A DNA stretch of 64,000 bases from Candidatus Martarchaeota archaeon (GCA_023487445.1 JAMDBQ010000010.1:1-64000); one strand, 5' to 3'. Shown: positions 1-8,739, counted from the stretch's first letter. Notes: a model not told the origin generated them from the letters alone. Numbers and translations: made by a program.

Positions 1-230
1 TGCTGATAAGGAAAGACGTTTATCCCCTTTGAGGTTGCGAGTTGTGCAGCTTGGGAAGCCGACAACATGGCGGCATATGGAGAAGCCTTTTCACGGTCGG
101 CCTTGACTACACGTCCCCCAGAACTAATTGCAACTGTTTCCGCTCCTGACAAGTCGGTTATATGAACAGTAGTGTTGTTGTATGAACTCAGTATGTGAGC
201 CAAACCCCATCTTAGGTCAAGCTGAGACAC
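1..230 (-). CDS. rps11: 30S ribosomal protein S11 (uS11), partial
   Basis: N-terminal about 76 residues of S11; the gene continues past the left edge of the window. The translation contains the family segments [21 protein letters not shown] and [20 protein letters not shown]11 sits on the small-subunit platform. A GTG at 228-230 has a GGTGAG ribosome-binding sequence six bases upstream and is the preferred start; an in-frame TTG two codons further upstream is possible. It follows S4 closely, the usual archaeal order S13-S4-S11. Confidence 0.9.
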   Translation of the reverse strand, partial: MSQLDLRWGLAHILSSYNNTTVHITDLSGAETVAISSGGRVVKADREKASPYAAMLSASQAAQLATSKGINVFPYQ

Positions 231-250
231 TATCAACTCACCGCCTCGCC

Positions 251-784
251 CTACTGGGCGTCAGCCGCCTGCGAAGCGGCCTTATCCTGAATCTTCTTGT
301 ATAGTGGGCTTGAAGCTCTTATAGACACCTTCTCTTCCTCAGCTGAAGAAACTAGGTACCCCGGGACATCCACGACTCTGCCGTCGATAGTAATATGGCG
401 ATGGACAACCATCTGTCGCGCCATGTGCGGCGTAGATGCGAAGCCTTTTCTGTACACTATGGTTTCGAGTCTTCTGTCAAGCACATCTTTCGCTGTAAGT
501 GAAAGTATTGCATCCGATGTTGACTCTTTATACTTTAGTAGTCCCTTGGCATAGAGTCTCTCTACAAGATCCTTTTCAACGTGGGCTCGCTCGGCCTCCG
601 TTAGCGCAAGGGTAGACCGGGCCATTTTCCTGTATCTGCGAGCGATCGATTCTGCTCTGTAGAGCTCCCTCTTGTTTCTGAGGCCATACTCACCAATTAA
701 CCTTATACCCTCGTGCAAGTCATCTGTAAGCCAAGGGTTTTTGGGGCCCTCCCACCTTGACCTTATTCTACGGGGATCACCCAT
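251..784 (-). CDS. rps4: 30S ribosomal protein S4 (uS4)
   Basis: 177 residues from the ATG at 782-784, beginning [18 protein letters not shown], the normal archaeal S4 start. A longer frame reaching 847 would overlap S13 deeply and adds residues foreign to the family, so it was not used. The S4 RNA-binding domain is visible around residues 105-160 ([38 protein letters not shown]). Primary 16S rRNA binder of the small subunit. The start lies one base from the S13 stop, so the two are almost certainly co-translated. Confidence 0.95.
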   Translation of the reverse strand: MGDPRRIRSRWEGPKNPWLTDDLHEGIRLIGEYGLRNKRELYRAESIARRYRKMARSTLALTEAERAHVEKDLVERLYAKGLLKYKESTSDAILSLTAKDVLDRRLETIVYRKGFASTPHMARQMVVHRHITIDGRVVDVPGYLVSSAEEEKVSIRASSPLYKKIQDKAASQAADAQ

Positions 785-785
785 T

Positions 786-1277
786 CTACTTAGCCTCCTG
801 AGGTTTTGCCGCTGCCGTTGCCTGTGCAAGAGCCTTTCTTTTAACACCCACTGCCTGGCCTAATCGGCCGGTTGCCCTTGTCCTTTGCCCTCTGACCTTC
901 AGTCCAAGTGAATGCCTTACCCCCTTCCAGTTCTTCATCCTAATCATTGTTTCAACGTCTTTCCTTATCAGCATGAGCAGGTCTGGACCTATCACATGTA
1001 GGGAGCTTCCCGAGTAGGGGTCGTTTTGCCTGTTGAGAATCCATCCAGGTATTCCATAGTCAGCAGGTGACCTGAGCGCAGATTCTATTTTGTTAACTTC
1101 TTCCTCGGACAGAGAACCTAGGGGTATGTTCGGATCTATTGCCAATGCCCTCAGCACGGCGTTAGAATATGGAAAACCCACCCCTCTCACCCGTGGAAGA
1201 GCGTATCCAACCTTTATATTCCCTTGCAGGTCGAAGCCCGCGAGTCTAACAACCGCTCTGTAATTTGAACTTGACAA
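786..1277 (-). CDS. rps13: 30S ribosomal protein S13 (uS13)
   Basis: 163 residues starting at a TTG (1275-1277). The family core is clear: NIKVGYALPRVRGVGF near the N-terminus and the C-terminal rRNA/tRNA-contacting segment WKGVRHSLGLKVRGQRTRATGR. The tail is short, Ala/Lys-rich and of low complexity. First gene of the S13-S4-S11 set, lying just downstream of tRNA-Ser on the same strand, with its own AT-rich promoter-like element between. Confidence 0.95.
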   Translation of the reverse strand: MSSSNYRAVVRLAGFDLQGNIKVGYALPRVRGVGFPYSNAVLRALAIDPNIPLGSLSEEEVNKIESALRSPADYGIPGWILNRQNDPYSGSSLHVIGPDLLMLIRKDVETMIRMKNWKGVRHSLGLKVRGQRTRATGRLGQAVGVKRKALAQATAAAKPQEAK

Positions 1278-1324
1278 CTAGTAAGACACCAGGTTCATTT
1301 AAGCACAAACCACATACAAGGACG

Positions 1325-1332
1325 TTATTTAA
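1325..1332 (-). promoter_or_regulatory. Probable TATA box for rps13 operon
   Basis: On the minus strand this reads TTAAATAA, about 48 bases before the TTG of rps13 and downstream of tRNA-Ser. A second similar element (CTTAAATG) lies nearer the start, so transcription may begin at either. Assigned by sequence only. Confidence 0.4.
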
Positions 1333-1378
1333 GTTTGTCCGTTTTACCCGAATCTCACGCCCTACGAGAGTGTGGAGG

Positions 1379-1463
1379 CGCCGGGGACGGGATTTGAACC
1401 CGCGCGGCCCAAAGGACCACGGGCTCTCCAGGCCCGCTCCCTACCAGGCTAGGAGACCCCGGC
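1379..1463 (-). tRNA. tRNA-Ser (GGA)
   Basis: 85 nt, no intron. The acceptor strands GCCGGGG and CCCCGGC pair and the discriminator is G, as in archaeal Ser tRNAs. The anticodon stem GGGC/GCCC closes the loop CTGGAGA with anticodon GGA. A long variable arm (GTGGTCC...GGGCCGC) marks a class II tRNA. The T-arm reads CGGGTTCAAATCCCG. CCA is not fully encoded. It sits between cbf5 and rps13 on the same strand. Confidence 0.95.
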
Positions 1464-1572
1464 ACCACCACTCTGAGTTACGGTGATATTTTAACCTGCG
1501 TTTCACTACGGCACTACCCAAATACCCATGACCCAGCGACGCTAAACACACCCCAGATTGTTGCAGACAGTG

Positions 1573-2560
1573 CTACGCGTGAGGAATAGGATCGAGGACC
1601 CTGAGTGGTTTCGCGACTATGCCCTCCCTCATTTCGAGCATTTCCATGGCTGAAACCGTTGCGGTGGCTATCTCGACCAACTCACCGGCTTGAGAATACA
1701 CGGTAACATGGACACCAGGTTTGGTTTCCCGGTGTACGGCTACCACTCCAGGAGCCATTAACGGTGCGCCCCTGTAGAGGCTTGAGGTCGCGCTAGACCT
1801 AACTATCACTTTGGGGAGGTCGGGCAGAATCTTTTCAACCGGCGATAGTGTCGAGTACAGGTATTCATCGGAACCCCTTTTGAGCTGGTTAAACGCGTGT
1901 GTCAGGTCTCCCAGTTGTACGCATTCGTCTTCATTGAACGGGCCGTTCCTGATTCTTCTCAGCTCCACCATAGAAGCCCCCACCCCTAGGAACTCGCCCA
2001 GGTCGAAACACAGTTTCCTGATGTAGGTTCCCGCCTCGACCTTCGTCCTGAAAAGCAGGCAACGCCCGTCCCGCTCAAGTATGTCGAAAGAGTGTACTGT
2101 TCTCTTCCTTAACCTTTTTTTAACAGCCGCTTTAAGCGGAGGCGTCTGGTAAATCGCTCCGGTGAAAGTCTTGGCTGCCTGATAGACTTTTTCAGACTCG
2201 ATGTCCCCGTGCAGTTTCAGTATCCCCACATACTCTTTGTCCTCTGAAACCAACCAGTGCAGTAATCTGTTGGCGGCGTTAAGGGTGACTGTTAGGACAC
2301 CGCTTACGAGGGGGTTTCTCCGCCAAAGGCTCTAGAGTCCCCCCGTGCCCTACTTTTGCGGCACCGGCCATCTTCCCAACCCATGCCGCAACCTCATGGC
2401 TACTCGGACCTCTTGGCTTATCTATGTTCACAAAGCATCTTGAAATTAAGGCGGAGGGTGTCACATAGAGGTCGCGCGGCCCTATCTCTTCCAAGTCATG
2501 GTCAAGAATATGCAAAAGGTTCCCCGCGTCCACTTCCTTTAGTATTCGGATGTGTTCCAC
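1573..2560 (-). CDS. cbf5: Pseudouridine synthase Cbf5 (H/ACA RNP), gene split by a 16-nt intron
   Basis: Catalytic subunit of the H/ACA guide RNP and tRNA pseudouridine synthase of the TruB family. The gene lies in two frames: the 5' part (2279-2560 frame) gives INRDKPRG-like [19 protein letters not shown] and GHGGTLE, the 3' part gives [28 protein letters not shown] and a C-terminal PUA domain. Removing 2316-2331 joins the frames and yields GHGGTLDPLVSGVL, restoring the invariant catalytic Asp that unspliced translation reads as Glu. Spliced length is 972 nt, 323 residues, normal for archaeal Cbf5. Start ATG at 2558-2560, three bases after the cmk stop. Intron-containing cbf5 genes are established in Crenarchaeota; this case is inferred from sequence. 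Confidence 0.93.
2316..2331 (-). other. Predicted archaeal pre-mRNA intron (bulge-helix-bulge) in cbf5
   Basis: On the minus strand the intron reads AGCCTTTGGCGGAGAA. Exon CUCU pairs with intron GGAG (one G-U) as the central 4-bp helix. The 3-nt bulges are AG^A and AA^A, and the intron hairpin is GCC-UUU-GGC. Exon G- and C-runs (GGGG/CCCC) form the outer helix with one mismatch. Cutting after the second base of each bulge gives in-frame exons and an Asp codon from G+AC. The exact cut could shift by one base (2315-2330) with the same product. Confidence 0.85.
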
Positions 2561-2563
2561 GGT

Positions 2564-3103
2564 TCACCTTCCTCCCATCGGAATAGATAGTTTTACTCCA
2601 CGCGTAACAAATTCCAAAAGTGAGTCCAGACCCCATAGCTCCGTGTTTACTACTAGATCAAAATGCTTCAGCTGGTCAACGTCGAAACCGTATATTCTTC
2701 TGTACCTCTCCTTTTCACTGAGCTCTCTTATTCGGGTTTCGAGTAGGGCTGAGTCTATCTTGATTTTCTCTCTTTCAGCTATCCTGTGAGCTCTAACTTC
2801 CAAGGATGCGTGCAAGTAAATTTTTATGTCAGCCTCGTTAACGACCCAGCCCGTCAGGTGCCCATCTAACACGACGTTTCCCCTGCGTGCTTCTTCTATG
2901 CTCATGGCATCCACTTCCTTGTCGATGGAGAAGTCGGCCTCTGCAAGCTTATTGAGTTCAACTACACTCACTCCTCTTTTTTTCGACAACTCCCTAAACA
3001 TTTCTCCGGCTGAAACATAGCGTAACCCCAGCTCATGTGAAAGCTTCTTTGCCACTGTTGATTTGCCACTTCCCGGTGGGCCGCTAACCGTAATCGTGGG
3101 CAT
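2564..3103 (-). CDS. cmk: Cytidylate kinase, archaeal type
   Basis: 179 residues. Phosphorylates CMP/dCMP with ATP. Walker A is GPPGSGKST at residues 8-16, followed by YVSAGEMFRELSKKRGVSVVELNKLAE, the archaeal Cmk nucleotide-binding segment, and a LID-like region (REKIKIDSALLETRIRELSEKERYRRIYG). The position between adkA and cbf5 is the standard archaeal arrangement. Start ATG at 3101-3103. Confidence 0.93.
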   Translation of the reverse strand: MPTITVSGPPGSGKSTVAKKLSHELGLRYVSAGEMFRELSKKRGVSVVELNKLAEADFSIDKEVDAMSIEEARRGNVVLDGHLTGWVVNEADIKIYLHASLEVRAHRIAEREKIKIDSALLETRIRELSEKERYRRIYGFDVDQLKHFDLVVNTELWGLDSLLEFVTRGVKLSIPMGGR

Positions 3104-3114
3104 GAAAAACCTAG

Positions 3115-3726
3115 TTACTCTTGGCTGAAAAGCCTAACTATTTTAGAAGCTGCCTCCGAGGGATCTCCCTCTTTGTTTTCAATCATCATAACCGAAGCGC
3201 CCACCAAAACTGCGGATGATAGGGCGGCTGCCCTGTTTAACTCGATGACGGTTTTGATTTCTTCGACGCTAGTCTGGTCGCTCCTTTTCCGCGTTGAGTC
3301 CTTGGCCCGGTGCGCTGCGATGGTCTCAGGCGATGCCTCCAGCAACACGATGATGCTGGGTGAAAGGTTTTCTACAACCCATTTGGGTAGACCGGGCCAG
3401 AGCCCGTATGGGGTTGGCAGAACCACGTGGGTGTCCACCAAAACGTTTGTATGGGTTGTTTTGCCGGCGAGCTGCTTGGCAGTATTCGATTGGAGCCACA
3501 GCTGCCTTTCAAGAGGCATTTTCCTGAGCTGGTCCCGGTCATCGGTCCACCCTTTTTCTATCGCGAGGTTCAGCATCTCGGTTCCAAAGTTAACTATCTC
3601 TAGCCGAACGGACTTCTGGGAAGCTATGTCACGCACCATCGAGAGAACCGTGCTCTTCCCCACGCCGTTGATTCCAGCCACAACTATGAGCTTGGTTTTA
3701 AGGTCACTGGGGCGTGAACCAAGCAT
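3115..3726 (-). CDS. adkA: Adenylate kinase, archaeal AdkA type
   Basis: 203 residues. Interconverts AMP+ATP and 2 ADP. P-loop GINGVGKST near residues 18-26, then NFGTEMLNLA and DTHVVLPTPYGLWPGLPKW, both typical of archaeal AdkA rather than bacterial Adk. The short N-terminal extension (MLGSRPSDLKT) leaves an internal start possible. It follows secY by six bases, as in other archaeal spc operons. Confidence 0.95.
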   Translation of the reverse strand: MLGSRPSDLKTKLIVVAGINGVGKSTVLSMVRDIASQKSVRLEIVNFGTEMLNLAIEKGWTDDRDQLRKMPLERQLWLQSNTAKQLAGKTTHTNVLVDTHVVLPTPYGLWPGLPKWVVENLSPSIIVLLEASPETIAAHRAKDSTRKRSDQTSVEEIKTVIELNRAAALSSAVLVGASVMMIENKEGDPSEAASKIVRLFSQE

Positions 3727-3732
3727 TGTGGG

Positions 3733-5181
3733 TTACTCCAGTATCCTCGCGAGACCAGGATAGAGTTCTTCGATCTGTTCTTGGACAAGGATCTGGTACA
3801 TCTGATACACTATACCTATGGCGAGCAGAAGACCCATGCCTGACCCATATGCACCCAGTATATCGGCTACACCGGCTATCAGTCCAGCTATAAGCGAGCT
3901 TATGAATGTGAGCGCGTACACGGGTTTCCTCAAGACGCTCTCAATTATGCCAACTGAGCTCCTGAATCCTGCAATTTGGAGGCCGCTGTTAGCTAGTTGG
4001 TCCGCTTGGTCACGGGGACTCAGGCCGGCTATTTCCACCCACATAAACGCGAATATCACGGACAAAACCGTGAGCAACAGTGTAAACACTAGAGCACGCA
4101 CAGGCTCTCCAAGAGTCATCCCCAGGCCTATTGGGTTCTGTACATAATATGCGAGGCCGCCTATGGGTTGTATGCCTTGGCCGCTTATAGTTGTGTATTT
4201 TCCTAGTATGTTAAGGAACCACACCGAGTTGGTTGGGTCAAACCTTTTCCACAGTATCTCCGAGAAGAAGACATAGTCTGAAAAAAGTATTCCTGCCAGA
4301 AGCACTGGCACGTTGGAAACGTAGAGAAACTGTAATGGTATCTTGCTTCGGTAGCCTTGCGCCTTTTGGTAAACCACGGGGATCTCAACTTTCATACCCT
4401 GAAGGTAGATTAGAATGAGAATGAAAGCGACTGTTGTAATCAGGCCGACTATGTCGGGTGCGGGTATTGAATATTGTTGGACTGGGTACCTAATTATACT
4501 GTAGAGGGGGTCTCCCCGGAATATTGATTGTATTGCGGCTAGTATTGAGCCGTAGTCGTAGACTGGTGCTCCTGCAGGAGCTGGGGCCGGCTGATATGAG
4601 AAAGCGTCGTAGACTACTTGGAATGCTACTCCCGCGAGTATAAAGAGGCTTATACCGCTTCCCACCCCCCATCCCTTCTGAATCATCTCATCTAAGAGTA
4701 TCACGAGTAAGGTGGCAAAGATTAGCTGCCCAAAAACTAGGAGCTCCTGTGGAAACGTCAACGAGCCAAATATGCCGCCGAATACATACGCGCCCCCTTG
4801 CAGAAAGGTAAAGAGGACTGCGAAGGTTTTCTGTGCGGCGGTAAAGTCTATTCTGTCTTCAGTGCTGGATAGATCGACGTTGAGTATCTTTGAGCCAGCG
4901 AGTATTTGCATAATCATGCCGGCCGTAACGATGGGACCTATTCCAAGTTGCATGAGCGTTCCCTGTCGTGAGGCGAAGATGAGGTTTTGTATACTAAAGT
5001 TGGTACTAACCTGTGACGAGATGCCAAAAAGAGGTATATCGGCCATGACCAAGTAGGCTATCAAGGCTAAACCGGTCCAAGCTAACTTCTCTCTTAACGA
5101 AGGCTTGCCAGCAGGCTTTGCGGCAGCAGGTAAGAACTTGGCTACTGAAGCCAAGGAACTGAGAAACCTGCTGCTACCCAT
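3733..5181 (-). CDS. secY: Protein translocase subunit SecY (Sec61 alpha)
   Basis: 482 residues, multi-spanning (about ten membrane segments), the protein-conducting channel. Family features include the N-terminal amphipathic segment KLAWTGLALIAYLVMADIPLFGI, the plug/TM2 region LGIGPIVTAGMIMQIL, and KGWGVGSGISLFILAGV. It lies in the spc cluster between L15 and adkA. The likely partner Sec61-beta is encoded at 63294-63461. Confidence 0.97.
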   Translation of the reverse strand: MGSSRFLSSLASVAKFLPAAAKPAGKPSLREKLAWTGLALIAYLVMADIPLFGISSQVSTNFSIQNLIFASRQGTLMQLGIGPIVTAGMIMQILAGSKILNVDLSSTEDRIDFTAAQKTFAVLFTFLQGGAYVFGGIFGSLTFPQELLVFGQLIFATLLVILLDEMIQKGWGVGSGISLFILAGVAFQVVYDAFSYQPAPAPAGAPVYDYGSILAAIQSIFRGDPLYSIIRYPVQQYSIPAPDIVGLITTVAFILILIYLQGMKVEIPVVYQKAQGYRSKIPLQFLYVSNVPVLLAGILFSDYVFFSEILWKRFDPTNSVWFLNILGKYTTISGQGIQPIGGLAYYVQNPIGLGMTLGEPVRALVFTLLLTVLSVIFAFMWVEIAGLSPRDQADQLANSGLQIAGFRSSVGIIESVLRKPVYALTFISSLIAGLIAGVADILGAYGSGMGLLLAIGIVYQMYQILVQEQIEELYPGLARILE

Positions 5182-5202
5182 CTTTTATGGCCCGCCTTCT
5201 AC

Positions 5203-5613
5203 CTATACAGGCGTCTTTAACTCCCCGCCAGCCTTTTTAATTTTCTCTATAGCCGACTTACTTGCACTCCCGACGTTGATGATCAAGCGCCGCTTCAAGC
5301 CCCCTCTTCCAAGAAGCTTGTCATATCCAAGTTTGGTCAAATCGACCTCGTCAAGCATTAGTCCATCAGCTATCTGCTGAACCTGATCGAGATTTACTAC
5401 CCTCACAGTTCTCTTATCCCATGGACGCTTGAACCCAGCCTTACCGTAGATATCTTGCCCGTATTTAACGGTCCAGCTCCACTTGTGCTTATGATAGCCG
5501 GACATGCCGACCCCACCTTTCGCTCCAGCCTTCCTGTGCTGACCGATTCTACCCCATCCCATAGTTCTAGTTCCCCTGAATTTTCGGGATCTTTTTTGTC
5601 TTCTCACTGACAT
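5203..5613 (-). CDS. rpl15: 50S ribosomal protein L15 (uL15)
   Basis: 136 residues. The start MSVRRQKRSRKFRGTRTMGWG and the Gly-rich GRIGQHRKAGAKGGVGMSGYHKHKW are the archaeal/eukaryotic L15 signature. The C-terminal domain ends with GSASKSAIEKIKKAGGEL. Late-assembling large-subunit protein. Between L30 and secY, with 21 bases to secY. Confidence 0.96.
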   Translation of the reverse strand: MSVRRQKRSRKFRGTRTMGWGRIGQHRKAGAKGGVGMSGYHKHKWSWTVKYGQDIYGKAGFKRPWDKRTVRVVNLDQVQQIADGLMLDEVDLTKLGYDKLLGRGGLKRRLIINVGSASKSAIEKIKKAGGELKTPV

Positions 5614-5627
5614 TGTCTATTCACCGG

Positions 5628-6092
5628 TTAGACCATTTGCTCAAGCAGGGTGGCCAGTGCCTTGTGGTACCCCCAAGCTCCTCCTTGGCTAGCAGGTCTC
5701 TTCAACTCACCCTTGAATCCTCCACTTGGGGGAGTGAGTCTTAACGTGCTTGAGAAGCCTTTCCGAACACATTCCTTCAGTTTTCCGGCTTTGATGGCGG
5801 CTACTAGTTCATCAACCGTATTGAACCCCAAACTCGTCAGGTTTTCGGTTAGTCTGTGGTTACCGCGGGTCCTGCCTCTTTTAACAAGTAAGTCGGTAAG
5901 TAACTCGTCTTCCAGTTCGCCCCACGCAACATACGGCTCGACCAAGCCAAGCATGCCTTTGATTGAGGGGGTATCGTACTGGATACACATGGAGTTTCTC
6001 CTATCAAGCTTTAGGCGACGCAGTGTTTCAGCCACGTGTTTAGGTACTTTAACCGTGCCCTTTATCCTTACTATCCCAATCACATTAGCCAT
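5628..6092 (-). CDS. rpl30: 50S ribosomal protein L30 (uL30)
   Basis: 154 residues, the long archaeal/eukaryotic form. Starts VIGIVRIKGTVKVPKHVAETLRRLKL, followed by the archaeal extension with ELLTDLLVKRGRTRGNHRLTEN and a basic, Gly-rich C-terminal segment (RLTPPSGGFKGELKRPASQGG). Contacts 23S rRNA. Gene order S5-L30-L15 is normal. Confidence 0.96.
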   Translation of the reverse strand: MANVIGIVRIKGTVKVPKHVAETLRRLKLDRRNSMCIQYDTPSIKGMLGLVEPYVAWGELEDELLTDLLVKRGRTRGNHRLTENLTSLGFNTVDELVAAIKAGKLKECVRKGFSSTLRLTPPSGGFKGELKRPASQGGAWGYHKALATLLEQMV

Positions 6093-6107
6093 ATCGAGTT
6101 ATACCTC

Positions 6108-6728
6108 CTATCGTCCCCAGTCCGCAGGCGACTTGAATTTGAGCCCGCGTCGGAGCGCGGCAACGGTAGCATAAGCCACGTTCACCATGTTCCTAGTCTC
6201 ACCTTCAGTGCTAACCCAGGCATCACTCACACCTGCTAAGCCAAGTACCTCTCTGACTATTTCGGAGGCAACTATTCCAGTACCCCGTGGTGCGGGTAAA
6301 ATGTTGACTGACACGCTCCCCGATTTACCCCTCATCTTGTATGGCACGCTGTGTTGGGTCCCGCATCTGCATTCCCAGCTACCACACCCTCTGCGTAGAT
6401 ATGTCAAGTTGGTTTTAGCATCGACCATAGACTTCTCCCTAGCTTCATTGAGCTGCCTAGCCTTACCCGCACCTATGCCGACGAAACCAGCCCTGTTACC
6501 CACTGCCGTAACTATCTTGAAGCTATTTACCTCTCCCGCGTCTGTCTGACGCTGAACCACTCCGCTGAATATTATCCTCGACTCTAAGTTGGGCAACAGT
6601 GCATCCACTATCTGGTATTCACGGATAGGCATGTTGAACTCCAGTATGTCCTTGATGGATGCGACTTTGCCATCTTTAACGAGCTTCCCAAGCTTAGTTC
6701 TAGGAATCCACTCAACTTGTTCAGACAC
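6108..6728 (-). CDS. rps5: 30S ribosomal protein S5 (uS5)
   Basis: 206 residues from a GTG at 6726-6728, preceded by GGTGG and giving V/MSEQVEWIPRTKLGKLV, the usual S5 N-terminus; it overlaps the L18 stop by 8 bases. A frame open to 6767 would overlap L18 by 47 bases and is unlikely. The dsRBD-like N-domain has the loop GNRAGFVGIGAGKA, and the C-domain has APRGTGIVASEIVREVLGLAGV. Shapes the mRNA entry and decoding fidelity. Confidence 0.94.
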   Translation of the reverse strand: MSEQVEWIPRTKLGKLVKDGKVASIKDILEFNMPIREYQIVDALLPNLESRIIFSGVVQRQTDAGEVNSFKIVTAVGNRAGFVGIGAGKARQLNEAREKSMVDAKTNLTYLRRGCGSWECRCGTQHSVPYKMRGKSGSVSVNILPAPRGTGIVASEIVREVLGLAGVSDAWVSTEGETRNMVNVAYATVAALRRGLKFKSPADWGR

Positions 6729-7323
6729 TTGTACCACCCACGATTTCGTCGAGCCTCGAACGTACATTCTGTACTAGGGAGTCCAGGTTCTCGGGTTTGA
6801 TACCCGACTCCAGCATCTTGGAAAATACCTTCTGGTACCTCGATTCGTCGGACGATTTCAACGAAGAAGCGTAGGAGGCGATGTGCTTGCCCTCAAGGCG
6901 TTCCGAACTGGGTACCATGTCCTCCGAGTGAGGTATGTCCAGGCCCGCATCCAAGCATCCTTTGACTACAGCGTAGACGTTGCTCTTGGGAACATTCGAA
7001 TACGGCCCAATGTCCAACACTGCCTCGTGAACACCTTTGGCCAGGCTTCTCTTACCAATCAGCAAGCCAGTCAGGTACGCGGCTGATGCCGAGTTTAGAC
7101 CCGCAAGATACCCGAGCTTCCCAAGCTCGCGGCTAGAGGCGCTCACGTCCACGCTGTCTCTAGCAGCCTCCGATCGAATCAGTTGAGCATAAGTGTACCG
7201 GTTTGACCTCCTAACAACAAGCCTGTGTTTTTGGGATGACAAAAGCCGTAGTCTCCGCCTGTAATTTGTGAGCTTAATGCGTCGCCGCTTCATACTTACC
7301 CTATATCTCGGACCAGTCGCCAT
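6721..7323 (-). CDS. rpl18: 50S ribosomal protein L18 (uL18)
   Basis: 200 residues, archaeal/eukaryotic L18 (eukaryotic L5) type that binds 5S rRNA. Visible segments are GPRYRVSMKRRRIKLTNYRRRLRLL, KHRLVVRRSNRYTYAQLI, and the GLLIGKRSLAKGVHEAVLDIG block. It begins three bases after the L19e stop and overlaps S5 at its end. Confidence 0.96.
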   Translation of the reverse strand: MATGPRYRVSMKRRRIKLTNYRRRLRLLSSQKHRLVVRRSNRYTYAQLIRSEAARDSVDVSASSRELGKLGYLAGLNSASAAYLTGLLIGKRSLAKGVHEAVLDIGPYSNVPKSNVYAVVKGCLDAGLDIPHSEDMVPSSERLEGKHIASYASSLKSSDESRYQKVFSKMLESGIKPENLDSLVQNVRSRLDEIVGGTSV

Positions 7324-7325
7324 GT

Positions 7326-7766
7326 CTATGCCCCCTTCGCAAGCGTGTTTTTAAGGGAAGATAAACTGGGGAAGACGCCTCCCTTTATCTTCATGTACAG
7401 CTGTCTATAGTCTGCGTGGCTCACTTTCCCAGCCTTGTACATTCCACGCAGAAATGCTCTCTGCTTTCTGACCCTTAGAGTCCACGACTCTTCAATCCTC
7501 CGCCTGACGTTCCTCCCGCCTTTCCTTGAGCCATGACCTTTCCTCTTACCCTTCGACTTTTTAACATGAACAAGCCGCTTCCTCCCCCGACTGGGCGTAT
7601 GGGTGGGTCGCGCCTCAATTAAACCCATCTTTATCAACGAACGCACATCATCACGTGTAATAGCTTCTTCTACGTCGTCTAAGTGTTCAGGGTCTATGTA
7701 GACGCGGCTGACGCCGACTTTAAGAATTGAGGCTGCGAGCCTGCGCTGAGTTGATAGGTCCGTCAC
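7326..7766 (-). CDS. rpl19e: 50S ribosomal protein L19e (eL19)
   Basis: 146 residues. L19e hallmarks are DLSTQRRLAASILKVGVSRVYIDP at the N-terminus and the basic block GHGSRKGGRNVRRRIEESWTLRVRKQRAFLR followed by YRQLYMKIKGGVFPS. Archaeal/eukaryote-specific large-subunit protein. Its ATG overlaps the L32e stop (ATGA). Confidence 0.96.
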   Translation of the reverse strand: MTDLSTQRRLAASILKVGVSRVYIDPEHLDDVEEAITRDDVRSLIKMGLIEARPTHTPSRGRKRLVHVKKSKGKRKGHGSRKGGRNVRRRIEESWTLRVRKQRAFLRGMYKAGKVSHADYRQLYMKIKGGVFPSLSSLKNTLAKGA

Positions 7767-8197
7767 TTCTTGCTCCCTTCCTCGTCTTTCTCTTCCCCGC
7801 CTTCCTCCCTGTGCCCATTAAGGATAACGAAACCCTTTTCGTTTGCCGCGGATTCGATCTCCGTAGCCTTCTTCCTCCCTAACGAGGCTGAAAGAATAAC
7901 GCAGTTGGTTTTCGGATCTAGTAAGCTAAGCTCCTCTATGGTTTGAACTCTCACAGGAAGCAACCCAGACGGGTGAATGCCCCTGTACTTCTTTGGCGTC
8001 CTGTAACCTATCTTCACAGATGGTGGATAACCCTTGTATGAATGACGAACTTTATGATCTATCCCCTTAGGTCTCCTCCACGCGTCGCTCAGCTTGGATC
8101 TAGTCCAGTAATTCGGTCTATTAAACTCCGGAAGGTTCTTCCTCATAGAAAGGGATTTCTTCAGTCCATGCTCAATTTGTTTCGACAAATTTCTCAC
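7763..8197 (-). CDS. rpl32e: 50S ribosomal protein L32e (eL32)
   Basis: 144 residues. Core segments LPEFNRPNYWTRSKLSDAWRRPKGIDHKVR and VKIGYRTPKKYRGIHPSG are diagnostic of L32e. The C-terminal tail is unusually charged (EEGGEEKDEEGSKK). It overlaps L6 by one base and L19e by four, indicating tight translational coupling. Confidence 0.96.
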   Translation of the reverse strand: MRNLSKQIEHGLKKSLSMRKNLPEFNRPNYWTRSKLSDAWRRPKGIDHKVRHSYKGYPPSVKIGYRTPKKYRGIHPSGLLPVRVQTIEELSLLDPKTNCVILSASLGRKKATEIESAANEKGFVILNGHREEGGEEKDEEGSKK

Positions 8198-8730
8198 TAC
8201 TCCACCGCGTAGATGTATACCCCGTCGGAAAACACTCGGGGGTCGTATTGCCTTATATGCGTCGCCTTTTGAATGTTAGCAGCCGTCTGGGAAACCGCCT
8301 CCTTGTCAACACCGGACACTACTACATCTTCTCCGTCTACTTTTACGTCTACCTGCCCTACGATGGCTGCAACTCGCGCTGCTCTCTCGCCTATGAAATT
8401 CTCTATCTTAACCGTGTTCTGGTCAACTTTGATGCTCAGGGGAAAATGTGCATAGACCATTTTGAGACGGTATGTGAACCCCTTTGTGACGCCAGTGATC
8501 ATGTTTCCCAAATGTGCTAGGGTCGTTCCGATCAGCGCTTTTTCTCTGAGTTTCAGATTAGTTGCTTCTACTATGACGCTGGCTCCTTCTGATCGAATAG
8601 CCAACGGTGGAATGTTGATGTCTTTCGAAACCGTTCCCTTGGGTCCCTCGACTGTCACCGTCCTACCATTCACTCGGACGGAAACGCCTTGCGGCACCGT
8701 AATAGCCTCCTGGAGGTGTGGGATACGCAC
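8197..8730 (-). CDS. rpl6: 50S ribosomal protein L6 (uL6)
   Basis: 177 residues with the two-repeat L6 fold: NGRTVTVEGPKGTVSKDI in repeat one, and the signature GVTKGFTYRLKMVYAHFPLSI in between, then GEDVVVSGVDKEAVSQTAANIQ in repeat two. Sits near the GTPase centre and sarcin-ricin loop. Nine bases follow the S8 stop. Confidence 0.97.
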   Translation of the reverse strand: MRIPHLQEAITVPQGVSVRVNGRTVTVEGPKGTVSKDINIPPLAIRSEGASVIVEATNLKLREKALIGTTLAHLGNMITGVTKGFTYRLKMVYAHFPLSIKVDQNTVKIENFIGERAARVAAIVGQVDVKVDGEDVVVSGVDKEAVSQTAANIQKATHIRQYDPRVFSDGVYIYAVE

Positions 8731-8739
8731 TGTGATCGC

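Noticed and set aside
1265-1486. 73-codon plus-strand frame
   Set aside because: It runs through the antisense of tRNA-Ser(GGA) and has no family resemblance.
1573-2560. cbf5 as a frameshifted pseudogene
   Set aside because: A 16-nt bulge-helix-bulge intron repairs both the frame and the catalytic Asp, and the gene sits in an intact operon.
3173-3763. 196-codon plus-strand frame
   Set aside because: Opposite adkA, whose motifs are clear; no ribosome-binding site or family match.
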